This document shows positions 40,837 to 49,666 of a stretch of 54,887 nt of DNA, piece by piece; the stretch's first letter is position 1; each line of letters starts with the position of its first letter. The DNA comes from JAGOGN01 sp036652735. Its GTDB lineage: Bacteria > Bacillota > Clostridia > Lachnospirales > Lachnospiraceae. The translations under genes were made by a program, and so were the position numbers. The notes beneath the pieces were generated by a model. The model worked only from the letters and a program-made list of their open reading frames with translations, was not told the origin of the DNA and made no database searches. Location: contig JAVVVI010000012.1 in the NCBI GenBank assembly GCA_036652735.1, positions 1 to 54,887 on the forward strand. The letters are read 5' to 3'.

Positions 40837-43646
40837 TCAAAGAAGCTCGCCATAACGCCGAATATACTCTTTTTTCAAAAATGTAACCAGAATCATATAA
40901 GCCACAACCACCACTGCCAGCCATAAAAAGAATCCCAAAGGCAATGCCGTTACGGTGTACGTCACGATGGTACCCAGGGTAATTGCCAGGGTGGTAATTA
41001 CCAAGACCAATGAAGAAGCACAACTTTGGAAGAATGGTATCTTGGGTGTACGAATCATATGAATCACCAATATCTGAGACCATAAGGACTCCACAAACCA
41101 TCCGGCATGAAATACTGCCATAAATAGAATTTTATTACAACCCGGTTCCCGGTAAGCACCGCCGCAAACGCCGGGACAAATTACGAAGAACAACACCAGA
41201 TAGGTTAACAGGTCAAATACGGNNNNNNNNNNNNNNNNNNNNNNNNNNNNNNNNNNNNNNNNNNNNNNNNNNNNNNNNNNNNNNNNNNNNNNNNNNNNNN
41301 NNNNNNNNNNNNNNNNNNNNNNACGCCGGGACAAATTACGAAGAACAACACCAGATAGGTTAACAGGTCAAATACGGAGCTGGCAGGCCCAATCCAAAGC
41401 ATAAATTTTCCAATTGATGAAGCATCCCATTTCCTTGGTTTCTTAAGATACTCTTCATCCATATTATCCCATGGAATAGAAATACAGGAACTATCATAAA
41501 TTAAATTCAATATGAGAATTTGAATTGGAAGCATTGGTAAAAAGGGTAAAAATGCACTGGCTGCAACCACAGACAGCATGTTCCCAAAATTAGAGCTTGC
41601 CGTCATTTTAATATATTTAATAATGTTGCCAAAGGTTCTTCTTCCCTCAAGAACTCCACGTTCCAAAATCATAAGATCTTTCTCTAAGAGAATAATATCT
41701 GCCGATTCTTTTGCAATATCCACAGCGGTATCTACTGAAATTCCCACATCGGATTCTTTCATTGCAGCTGCATCATTGATGCCATCTCCCATAAAGCCAA
41801 CGGTATGCCCATTACGCCTAAGCGCACTTACAATTCGTACCTTCTGCTGTGGGGTAAGTTTTGCAAATACATTTGTCTGCTCCACCGCCTGCTCCAATGC
41901 TGTTTCACTCATTTCGGCAATCTCTTCCCCAAGCAGCAAATGATCTGCCTGAATCCCAACTTTTTCACATACGCAGCGCGTGACTGCATCATTATCCCCT
42001 GTTAGAACTTTGGTTGTCACTCCATACTCACCCAGGGCCTGAATGGCTGCCTGAGTGGTTTCTTTTGGTGGATCTAAAAAGGCCAGATAGCCCATTAAAA
42101 CCAGATTTGCTTCGTCCTCTACGGAAAAAACATCCACTGTGGAAGGGTTGTTCTTCTGTGCCACTGCAATAACACGCATCCCTTCTCCATTAAGGTTTTG
42201 AACCGTTGTCAGAATTTCCTGACGAATCTCTTCTGTAAGAAGTTCTATGTTGCCCTCATATTCCACAAAAGATGATACAGCAAGCATTTCTTCCACCGCA
42301 CCCTTTGTAATCATCTGTGTCTTTCCATGTTCGTCTGCCACCACTACACTCATTCTTCGACGATTAAAATCAAATGGAATCTCATCTACTTTATGATATT
42401 TTTTTCCAAGATCCCGCATTGCTTTTTCATTCCCATGATTCAGGATCGCAACATCCATTAGATTCTTTAATCCGGTCTGATGATAACTGTTTAGAAATCC
42501 ATGTCGAAGCACACGTTCATCTTCTCTTCCATGGATATCCAGATGGTACTCTAAAACCACCTTGTCCTGCGTTAACGTTCCTGTTTTATCTGTGCAAAGA
42601 ATGTTCATTGCTCCAAAGTTCTGAATGGAATTTAAATTCTTAATCACAGTCTTCTTTTTTGCCATGTTAACGGCACCTTTTGCCAGATTGGTGGTCACAA
42701 TCATCGGAAGCATCTCCGGTGTTAATCCTACCGCAACTGATAGGGCAAATAGAAACGCCTGAAGCCAGTCCCCTTTGGTAAATCCATTGATAAAAAGAAC
42801 AATTGGTGTCATACACATCATAAAACGAATCAATAACATTGAGGTTGCATGCACCCCTTTTTCAAAATTCGTTTCCGTCCTTTTTTCCATAATGGATCCT
42901 GCCATTGATCCAAACATGGTGTCATCTCCAACCGCAACCACAATGCAAAGTGCCGATCCACTTACTACATTGCTTCCCATAAATGCCAGGTTGCTGTAGT
43001 CCATGGGATTCTGGCTAATCCTATCCAGTGTAACTGCGTATTTTTCCAGTGGTTCACTTTCCCCTGTTAAGGATGACTGACTCACAAATAAATCCTTTGC
43101 TTTTAAAATCCTTACATCAGCCGGTATCATATCCCCTGCTGCAAGATAAACAAGATCCCCTGTAACCACCTCACTAAGAGGTAGTTCGATTTTTCCCATT
43201 GGTTCCCGCTGTACTGCAATGGTTGTCGTCACCATCTCTGTGAGTTTTTCTGCGGAATGATTGGATCTTGTCTCCTGAATAAAACGTAACATTCCACTTA
43301 AACTAACCATAGTCATTACAATCATCACCGATGTAAAATCACGTTCTTTGGCCGATACTGCAACTACATCCGTCATAAATGAAATAAATGCCAACGCAAA
43401 TAATACCAATGTAAATGGATTGACAAATGCTTCCATAATACGTTTGAATAAAGAATCGTTCTTTTGATGGGAAATCGTATTTTCTCCATACTGTTTCCGC
43501 ATTTGTTCTACTTGTTCCTGGTTAAATCCCTTGTTGGTTGTACCATATTCTGTGAATATTTTTTTGCAGTCACCGGTAGCAGCAGCACACAACCTTTGAT
43601 TGACCATCTGGGTTGCTGCTCCTGCATGTAAACTTCTTTTTTTCAT
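40837..43646 (-). CDS. mgtA: Magnesium-importing P-type ATPase MgtA (interrupted by a sequencing gap)
   Basis: A P3B-type ATPase. The phosphorylation site is DKTGTLTQDK, the conserved TGES is in SSLTGESEPLE, the hinge is GDGINDAAAMKESDVGISVD, and the last ten helices are near the C-terminus. 100 Ns at 41223-41322 break the frame. The 55 bases on each side are identical (41168-41222 and 41323-41377). Joining the copies restores one frame of 884 residues from the ATG at 43646, the usual MgtA length. The gene is therefore probably intact and the gap a scaffolding artefact. GGAGG precedes the ATG; an ATG five codons earlier is also possible. A long leader with a 32-codon ORF precedes it. Confidence 0.92.
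41168..41377. other. Assembly gap with duplicated 55-base flanks
   Basis: Positions 41223-41322 are Ns. The 55 bases ending at 41222 equal the 55 bases beginning at 41323. This is the pattern left when two overlapping contigs are scaffolded without merging. The real sequence is probably 155 bases shorter. Confidence 0.95.
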
Positions 43647-43885
43647 GTTCCTGTCCTCCATTATCCCTCCGACAAACTGTCGGAAATTTCTTTTGGAAGT
43701 AAGGCATAAATTCAATATCAGAAGTCAAATATGCTGTTTTATTTTATTTTATGGCAGAAGAATCAAACGCAGTTTGCTCTCCTCTGCACACCCATTTCTT
43801 TGACTTCGTTCCTTGGGATCTATGCCCCCGCTACTCCCTGCGTCCATTCTTCTCACCTCTTTTTTTTTATAAATTTTTAGGTCAC
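43647..43885 (-). ncRNA. Long leader of mgtA, candidate ion-sensing region
   Basis: About 240 bases lie between the mgtA promoter and its start. The leader holds a 32-codon ORF with a good ribosome site, an internal hairpin CAAAC-TGC-GTTTG, larger GCAGA/TCTGC pairings, and CCGACA/TGTCGG (GACAAACTGTC region) just before the start. It does not match the M-box consensus as I know it. Ion control through leader translation is known for mgtA in enterics by an unrelated leader. Confidence 0.5.
43749..43847 (-). CDS. Putative 32-residue leader peptide upstream of mgtA
   Basis: A short frame starting MDAGSSGGIDPKERSQ and ending SKLRLILLP, preceded by GAGGTGAGAAGA at good spacing. It starts some 40 bases after the predicted transcription start and ends about 100 bases before mgtA. 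It has no membrane helix or known motif. It could be a translated sensor of ion or amino acid supply. The alternative is that the same bases act as RNA structure and the frame is chance. Confidence 0.45.
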   Translation of the reverse strand: MDAGSSGGIDPKERSQRNGCAEESKLRLILLP

Positions 43886-43890
43886 GTACT

Positions 43891-43920
43891 ACTATATACG
43901 AAAACGTTTCTCTCTGTCAA
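43891..43920 (-). promoter_or_regulatory. Promoter of mgtA
   Basis: On the minus strand TTGACA (43920-43915) is followed after 16 bases by TATATA, or after 18 bases by TATAGT (43896-43891). Confidence 0.7.
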
Positions 43921-43941
43921 CTCATTTCCAGACTTTCTTCT

Positions 43942-43970
43942 TTGTTTTTTTTCCAGAATTGTGTTATGAT
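43942..43970 (+). promoter_or_regulatory. Promoter of pepD
   Basis: TTGTTT (43942-43947) and TATGAT (43965-43970) are 17 bases apart, with a TGT extension before the -10. It is divergent from the mgtA promoter. Confidence 0.6.
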
Positions 43971-44018
43971 ATTTCCATAAATCAGGATTATTTTATAGGA
44001 TGTTAAGGAGGGAATTAG

Positions 44019-45470
44019 ATGAAACCAGAATTAGATCACGCAACCCAGGAAATTATTGACCTATTTATGAAATTAGCTGAGATTCCAAGAAAATCAGGAC
44101 ATGAACGGGCTGTAAGTGATTATCTTTTAAAATGGGCTACTGCACATGGATTCAAAGCGATTCAGGATCAGATCAATAATGTCATTATTGAAAAGCCTGC
44201 TGATTCCGGATGTGAGACGAAGCCACTCACTATTTTACAGGGTCACATGGATATGGTTTGTGTTGCGGATGAAGGATATGATTACGATCCTTTAACCGAT
44301 TCCATTCAAGTGGTGAATAACAACAATGAGACACTCACTGCATTTCATACCAGTTTAGGTGCAGATGATGGAATTGGTGTTGCCATTGCTCAGTATATTT
44401 TAACTTCTGCTACCGGCTGCGGTCCCCTGCGTGTTATTTTTACGGTAAACGAAGAAGAACTTATGCTTGGTGCGAAAGAGCTTGATTCCTCCCACCTAAA
44501 TGCGGCCTGCCTAATAAACCTGGACTCTGAAAATGATTCCATCCTTACAAATAGCAGTGCCGGAGGCATGTCTGTAATCATGGAGAACACGCCGGATGTA
44601 CTTCCACCCTTATTGGACAAACCAATTTGTCTCTCCATTAGTGGTCTCACCGGCGGACATTCCGGTGTGGAAATCAATGCCGGACGTTTAAACGCCATTA
44701 GAGCGATTTCCTATACACTGCTTGCCTTGGAACAAGCCAATATTCATTATGAATTAAGCAGTATTTCAGGCGGAACTGCAGATAATGCCATTCCCAGTTC
44801 CTGCAATGCTGAGATTCTGATTCATTCAACGGATTTTGCTTTATTTGATGCCACCTTTACCCAGGTAAAACAGCTGCTTCACAATACCTACTGCCATATC
44901 GAGAAGAACATGAACTTTACCTATTGTGATTCAACTATGCCAAAAGAAGTTCTGTCAGACTTTGACCGTTCTTCCGTGGTTACCTGTACAACCCAGGTTA
45001 TCAATGGTGTAAATACCATGTCCCCTTTTATCTATGGTCTGGTACAAAGTTCATCTAACCTTGGAATTATTAAAATAGACACCGCCGGTATCTTTATCTC
45101 TGTCTACTGGAGAAGCTCCGACGAACTGTTTATTGAACAGATGAATGCCCAGAATACCGCACTTTCTCAGATGTGTGGTCTAAGTCTTACGCTAAAATCA
45201 AGAGCTCCCGGCTGGCCCATTAATCCGGACAGTATCCTGGTTCCTCTTGTGAAAAGAATTTATAAAGAACAAACCGGCAATGACCTTGCTGTAGAAGCAA
45301 TTCACGCCGGTTTGGAATGCAGCTGGTTCTATCAAAAGAACCCTGACCTTGATTTGATTTCAGTGGGACCAAACCTGCATGCTGTTCACAGCCCCGGTGA
45401 AACTTTGGAGATTGCATCTATTTCCAAAACTCTAAATCTGGTGTTGGAAACGCTTCAACGTCTTTCCTAG
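44019..45470 (+). CDS. pepD: Aminoacyl-histidine dipeptidase (PepD, M20 family)
   Basis: 483 residues. A zinc dipeptidase that cuts Xaa-His and other dipeptides. Metal ligands and catalytic residues are seen in LQGHMDMVC (His and Asp), GADDGIGVA (bridging Asp), TVNEEELMLG (Glu pair), NLDSEND (Asp) and HAVHSPGE (His). The dimerisation domain (SGLTGGHSGVEINAGRLNAI) sits in the middle, as in PepD. The start follows AAGGAGGG at good spacing. A strong terminator follows. It would supply amino acids from peptides. Confidence 0.96.
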   Translation: MKPELDHATQEIIDLFMKLAEIPRKSGHERAVSDYLLKWATAHGFKAIQDQINNVIIEKPADSGCETKPLTILQGHMDMVCVADEGYDYDPLTDSIQVVNNNNETLTAFHTSLGADDGIGVAIAQYILTSATGCGPLRVIFTVNEEELMLGAKELDSSHLNAACLINLDSENDSILTNSSAGGMSVIMENTPDVLPPLLDKPICLSISGLTGGHSGVEINAGRLNAIRAISYTLLALEQANIHYELSSISGGTADNAIPSSCNAEILIHSTDFALFDATFTQVKQLLHNTYCHIEKNMNFTYCDSTMPKEVLSDFDRSSVVTCTTQVINGVNTMSPFIYGLVQSSSNLGIIKIDTAGIFISVYWRSSDELFIEQMNAQNTALSQMCGLSLTLKSRAPGWPINPDSILVPLVKRIYKEQTGNDLAVEAIHAGLECSWFYQKNPDLDLISVGPNLHAVHSPGETLEIASISKTLNLVLETLQRLS

Positions 45471-45475
45471 TTACC

Positions 45476-45519
45476 AAAAAGGACTGCCACTCTGAGTGCA
45501 TCTGTGGCAGTCCTTTTTT
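45476..45519. terminator. Bidirectional terminator between pepD and the helicase gene
   Basis: AAAAAGGACTGCCAC (45476-45490) pairs with GTGGCAGTCCTTTTTT (45504-45519), flanked by A and T tracts that fit both convergent genes. Confidence 0.88.
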
Positions 45520-45521
45520 AA

Positions 45522-46757
45522 CTATTTTCTTCTTCTGGTATAATGCTCTTTTCCCTTCTCTGTCTGAGGACGTTTTACTCTTGGCTGTGTCTGTTTCTCT
45601 GCCGGGAAATTGTCCATTAGAGGGAATGGATGATTGGGTTCTTCTATAATCTTCCTGCCAATCAGCTTTTCAATATCCTGAAGTAACGGCTTTTCATCAA
45701 AATCACAAAAGGAAATGGCAACACCTCCAAGACCGGCACGGCCGGTTCTTCCAATTCTGTGCACATAGGTCTCTGCCACATTTGGAAGTTCGTAATTAAT
45801 CACATGAGATAATTCATCAATATCGATTCCCCTGGCTGCAATGTCTGTTGCCACCAGGACCCGGAGCTTTCCTTCTTTAAAGTTCTTTAATGCCTGCTGT
45901 CTTGCCATCTGGGATTTATCCCCATGAATAGCCTGGGCGCTGATTTGTGATTTGGTTAATTTCTTGATTACCCGATCTGCACCGTGTTTTGTTCTGGTAA
46001 ATACCAAAGCTGATTGAATACTTTGATCTGCCAAAAGATACGTAAGCAAATTCATTTTATTTCTCTTGTCCACATAATAAAGCTTCTGTTGAATTGCATC
46101 TACCGTTGCCGATTCCGGTGTAACCGAAATTGCCACAGGATGATAAAGCATTGCTTTCGCTAATTTTTCTATATCCGGTGGCATAGTTGCTGAAAACAAC
46201 AATGTCTGTCTTTTTTGTGGGATTTCTGCTATCACTTTTTTAATATCATTCATAAATCCCATATCCAGCATGCGGTCTGCCTCATCCAGAATAAAGATTC
46301 CAATCGTGCTAATATCAACCACTTTCTGAGCAACCAGATCATTTAATCTACCCGGAGTCGCAACCAGGATATCTACACCTCGTCTTAGTTCTACTTCCTG
46401 TGGTTTCTGGGATACTCCGCCAAAGATAACGCAGGATTTTAAAGATGTATATTTTCCATAAGCCACAAAGTTCTCATGAATCTGAAGTGCAAGTTCTCTG
46501 GTGGGTGTGATGATGAGCGCTTTGATTTTCTTACGTTCACCTTTCTGTCCCTTAGTGCCCTCTGCTGCTAAAAGCTGTAGTGTTGGAACGGCAAAGGCTG
46601 CCGTCTTTCCGGTTCCTGTTTGTGCACAGCCTAATAAGTCACGGCCTTCCAGAATCTTAGGAATTGCCTGCTGTTGTATCTCGGTTGGTCTTATATAGTG
46701 TTCTTCTTTCAGCGCCTTCATAATCGGCGGTATGATATCCAGTTGTTCAAATTTCAT
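45522..46757 (-). CDS. DEAD-box RNA helicase, RhlE-like
   Basis: 411 residues with all core motifs: Q motif (RPTEIQQQAIP), motif I AQTGTGKTAA, Ia PTRELALQI, II VLDEAD-type ILDEADRMLDMGF, III SATMP, IV LVFTRTKHGADRV, V ATDIAARGIDID and VI HRIGRTGRAG. The C-terminal 40 residues are basic (RVKRPQTEKGKEHYTRRRK), suited to RNA binding. It would unwind short RNA duplexes in ribosome assembly or RNA decay, often more needed in the cold. The ATG is preceded by AGGAGAAA. Confidence 0.95.
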   Translation of the reverse strand: MKFEQLDIIPPIMKALKEEHYIRPTEIQQQAIPKILEGRDLLGCAQTGTGKTAAFAVPTLQLLAAEGTKGQKGERKKIKALIITPTRELALQIHENFVAYGKYTSLKSCVIFGGVSQKPQEVELRRGVDILVATPGRLNDLVAQKVVDISTIGIFILDEADRMLDMGFMNDIKKVIAEIPQKRQTLLFSATMPPDIEKLAKAMLYHPVAISVTPESATVDAIQQKLYYVDKRNKMNLLTYLLADQSIQSALVFTRTKHGADRVIKKLTKSQISAQAIHGDKSQMARQQALKNFKEGKLRVLVATDIAARGIDIDELSHVINYELPNVAETYVHRIGRTGRAGLGGVAISFCDFDEKPLLQDIEKLIGRKIIEEPNHPFPLMDNFPAEKQTQPRVKRPQTEKGKEHYTRRRK

Positions 46758-46841
46758 CTTTTCTCCTAAATTATCTATTCCATTTACATTTTATCTACTT
46801 TTTCAAGTATAACACAGATTCATCCTTATTCACAGTAAAAA

Positions 46842-46874
46842 GATGGGGCAGTGCACCAAGTGCCCCACCCCATC
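46842..46874 (-). terminator. Terminator of the DUF11 gene
   Basis: GATGGGG (46842-46848) pairs with CCCCATC (46868-46874), with an alternative GGGGCA/TGCCCC stem inside. A TTTTT run follows on the minus strand. Confidence 0.75.
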
Positions 46875-46901
46875 CAATCCTAAGGTCTTAATAACTCCCT
46901 A

Positions 46902-49280
46902 CTAACAATTGCCATCGCCATTTATCTGACAGTCTACGGTGCTTAATTTCTGCATTAATATAGATTCCAGCAATGCCATACTGTTTGTCATCTCCGTTAC
47001 ACTCTTGTTTAAGCACAGAAGTTCCTGTGGTGTGACTCCCTTCATACCAATCATGCGCTGAATCTTCGCACCCTCTGCGTTAGCAATATTTCCCAACGCT
47101 GCTTCTTCAAGTGCCACAGATTCAATAAGGTCACTAATCTGCTGACTGTAGTTATTCGTAAATACTACAGTTGTAACACTATTGCTCTTTGTATTCTTTT
47201 TCACAGAATATCCCGGACTTACCAAATAAGAATATGCCGCTTCTGCCATGTTAACAATTGGGTTTGGTAACGGAATTGCTGTTACCTGTACCTTGAACGT
47301 AAGCGTCACCGTCTGACCGGGTGTTACTGCATTGGACAGGGTAATTGCTGTAAGAGGACTTCCGGTATATGGTTCACTCACAATTAGAGATCCCGGAACT
47401 AAGATTGTTCCATTTGGAATGAGATCTTTGATCACTACATTGTCCGCCGATACATTTCCTGAGTTGGACACAACCAAATTATAGGTTATGGTATCCCCTA
47501 CATAAGCTATTTTTTTATCCGTTGACTTTACCACATCTACCTTTGCTGTAGATACCGGTGTTGTTACCGTATTACTATTGCCGGAAGCGGTCACTCCATT
47601 CGGGTTAGACGGATCCACTGTATACGCATAGTTTACGGTAGCATGATTTGGAACGGGATTCACCGGTGGGGCTCCCGCCGGTAATTTTACCTGAAATGAG
47701 ATTGACACGGTACCCATAGCAGGTATTGGATTACTTAAGGTAATTGCCGTAGATGGATCTCCGGTAAATGGAACACTTGCGGTTGTTGACCCGGTTACAT
47801 AAGTCGTTCCAGAAGGAATAATATCCGTAACAATTACATTATTTGCCGGAACATTTCCTGTGTTTTTAATGGTTACCGTATACGTGAGCGTATCGCCAAA
47901 CTGTGCAAAACCAGGTGCTACGGTTTTAATAAAATTACCATTGGACGTTAGGTCTGCAAGGTTTATCTGCGTAGAAACCGGATTTGTGCTTCCTGAAGTT
48001 CCACCCGGAACTGCTGCTGTTGCAATATTCACAATGGGATTGTTGACCGGCGTTCCACTGTCTACCTGCACCTGCCAAGAAGCTGTAACGGTACTGTTTG
48101 CCGGCATTGTAAGAGTAAGCCCTGCTGCAGGTGTTGTTCCCGTATAAGGGACACTCACAATAAGATTACCGATATAGGTGGTGCCTGCCGGTGTTGCATC
48201 TGTAAACACCACTCCCGGTAAAGCATAATTGTTGGGATTGATACCGGTTACAGTGTAGGTTAACACATCTCCGGGCTTTGCATTTGTTTTATCTACACTT
48301 TTTTGGAAAATCTCAGGTGCGGCATTCAAGATTGTATAGGATACAATATCGCCAAGTGCCGGTGTAAAGTTAATTGGAAGCGTTCCTGTTGGTGGTACGC
48401 TTCCGCCCGGAGTCAGGTTCACTGCTGACACCACTTTTGTATAATCCGTCAGTGCACTGACACTTCCCGGTGCCATTAATTCTTTCATGGTGTAGGTGTT
48501 TCCTGCTACTGCATATACAGAAGCATATTCTGTCTGAATCCCCGCTGCTGTTCCTGTGGTTGTTGCCTGATCGTTAGGACTTCCGGCAAGATCTAGGACA
48601 AATTGATCTGCGGAATGAATCCTGCCACCTACATTTTTATACAGGGATACCTTCGTCACCGCAAAACCTACGGCTACCGCTTCTCTTCCATAGGTGGACA
48701 GAGTCAATGAATCCGGAGATGCCGTTGTAAGAACATAGGACGCCTGGCTTGCCGACTGATTGGTTCCCGTAATGGTAACTGCCGTAGTTCCCACGCCTGT
48801 TAAGATCGGTGGATTTCCACCCAGTGTATCCAGCAGACTCCATGGTCCTCCGGTTGTGTTAAACTTCCAGTATTCCGTGTACTGTGGAAATGAATTTGTG
48901 CTTTCTGCATCTGCCACAACTGCCGTATAATTGGAAACCGGGTTTCCATTGGCATCCTTTACAACGATATTGCTTAACACCAGGGTACTTGGTGAGCTAT
49001 ATGCGGGAAGAAGTGGTGTCTTAAGTGCTGTGTTTCCCAATATTCCTGTATATCCGGCACTTCCAAAATAGGAATACTGCACCGGTGTTGCTACTGCCGT
49101 AAATGGAACAAACGAGGACGGCAGAGACTCTATATCAAACGTAACGGTTGTTCCATCATTTAAAGTTCCGGTTAGATTGGTTAAGGTATCCCCCGGATTT
49201 AACGTGATATTACCAAAATTAAACCACCCAATTCCCCCTGCACTTGGCCCGGAACCGGATGCTGCATAAGAAAATGACAT
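46902..49280 (-). CDS. Large DUF11-repeat surface protein with shared C-terminal domain
   Basis: 792 residues. The N-terminal 330 residues are a beta-rich, Thr/Ser/Gly-rich region (GIGWFNFGNITLNPGDTLTNLTGTLNDG). Three DUF11 repeats follow, each with a KxVDKTNAKPGDVLTYTV, KTVAPGFAQFGDTLTYTV or KSTDKKIAYVGDTITYNL start. The C-terminal 85 residues (ISDLIESVALEEAALGNIANAEGAKIQ...MTNSMALLESILMQKL) match the 90-residue protein encoded just upstream. There is no visible signal peptide, LPXTG motif or membrane helix. A spore-surface or non-classically released structural protein is possible. The ATG at 49280 follows AAAGGAG; an earlier in-frame start is weaker. Confidence 0.85.
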   Translation of the reverse strand: MSFSYAASGSGPSAGGIGWFNFGNITLNPGDTLTNLTGTLNDGTTVTFDIESLPSSFVPFTAVATPVQYSYFGSAGYTGILGNTALKTPLLPAYSSPSTLVLSNIVVKDANGNPVSNYTAVVADAESTNSFPQYTEYWKFNTTGGPWSLLDTLGGNPPILTGVGTTAVTITGTNQSASQASYVLTTASPDSLTLSTYGREAVAVGFAVTKVSLYKNVGGRIHSADQFVLDLAGSPNDQATTTGTAAGIQTEYASVYAVAGNTYTMKELMAPGSVSALTDYTKVVSAVNLTPGGSVPPTGTLPINFTPALGDIVSYTILNAAPEIFQKSVDKTNAKPGDVLTYTVTGINPNNYALPGVVFTDATPAGTTYIGNLIVSVPYTGTTPAAGLTLTMPANSTVTASWQVQVDSGTPVNNPIVNIATAAVPGGTSGSTNPVSTQINLADLTSNGNFIKTVAPGFAQFGDTLTYTVTIKNTGNVPANNVIVTDIIPSGTTYVTGSTTASVPFTGDPSTAITLSNPIPAMGTVSISFQVKLPAGAPPVNPVPNHATVNYAYTVDPSNPNGVTASGNSNTVTTPVSTAKVDVVKSTDKKIAYVGDTITYNLVVSNSGNVSADNVVIKDLIPNGTILVPGSLIVSEPYTGSPLTAITLSNAVTPGQTVTLTFKVQVTAIPLPNPIVNMAEAAYSYLVSPGYSVKKNTKSNSVTTVVFTNNYSQQISDLIESVALEEAALGNIANAEGAKIQRMIGMKGVTPQELLCLNKSVTEMTNSMALLESILMQKLSTVDCQINGDGNC

Positions 49281-49309
49281 ATTTAATACTCCTTTTATTT
49301 TTTTGAATA

Positions 49310-49582
49310 TTACTGACAAATTGTAGAGTGAAACATTTCCAATTTTGCCTGCAGCTGCATTTCCAACCTGGAAATTGCACTGATTGCAGACTTCACTGAT
49401 TGGTTCATTGCCAGAAGCTGTGCCGGCGTTGAACCATTATTGTTCACAACCGACATGAGTTTTTCACTTTCTGCATTTAAAATATGAGCGAAAGCCGCTT
49501 CTTCTATCGCAACGGATTGAATAATATCACCAACCGCCTCTCCTCGTGTAATTGTACCTGGTTTAATAATGGGCATTCCCAT
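49310..49582 (-). CDS. 90-residue protein with the same domain as the DUF11 protein's C-terminus
   Basis: A short protein whose core, VGDIIQSVAIEEAAFAHILNAESEKLM, aligns with SDLIESVALEEAALGNIANAEGAKIQ in the DUF11 protein. The second part also aligns (TPAQLLAMNQSVKSAISAISRLEMQLQAKLEMF with TPQELLCLNKSVTEMTNSMALLESILMQKL). The sequence looks helical and amphipathic, so it may mediate self-assembly. I recall similar IEEAAxAHILNAE motifs in surface or spore proteins of Clostridia and Bacilli, but cannot check. The ATG at 49582 follows GGAGG. The stop is 29 bases before the DUF11 start. Confidence 0.8.
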   Translation of the reverse strand: MGMPIIKPGTITRGEAVGDIIQSVAIEEAAFAHILNAESEKLMSVVNNNGSTPAQLLAMNQSVKSAISAISRLEMQLQAKLEMFHSTICQ

Positions 49583-49611
49583 AAAAATAACCTCCAAAAT
49601 ATAGTTTGTTT

Positions 49612-49652
49612 AAAAGCCCATGCCGAACCAAATACCGGGGTTCTTCATGGGC
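49612..49652 (-). terminator. Hairpin between the glycosyltransferase and small-domain genes
   Basis: On the minus strand GCCCATG (49652-49646) pairs with CATGGGC (49622-49616), with an inner GAACC/GGTTC pair and a CTTTTAAAC tail. It could attenuate transcription, making the downstream structural genes depend on a separate promoter or lowering their dose relative to the upstream gene. Confidence 0.65.
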
Positions 49653-49666
49653 TCATTACATTATAT

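Noticed and set aside
41168..41377. Direct repeat or insertion at the mgtA gap
   Set aside because: Identical flanks beside a fixed run of 100 Ns, with the frame preserved on joining, fit an assembly artefact better than a biological repeat.
43647..43885. M-box (ykoK) magnesium riboswitch in front of mgtA
   Set aside because: The leader has an AGGTGAG-like start, but the other conserved blocks I know of are not visible. I therefore keep it as an unassigned leader.
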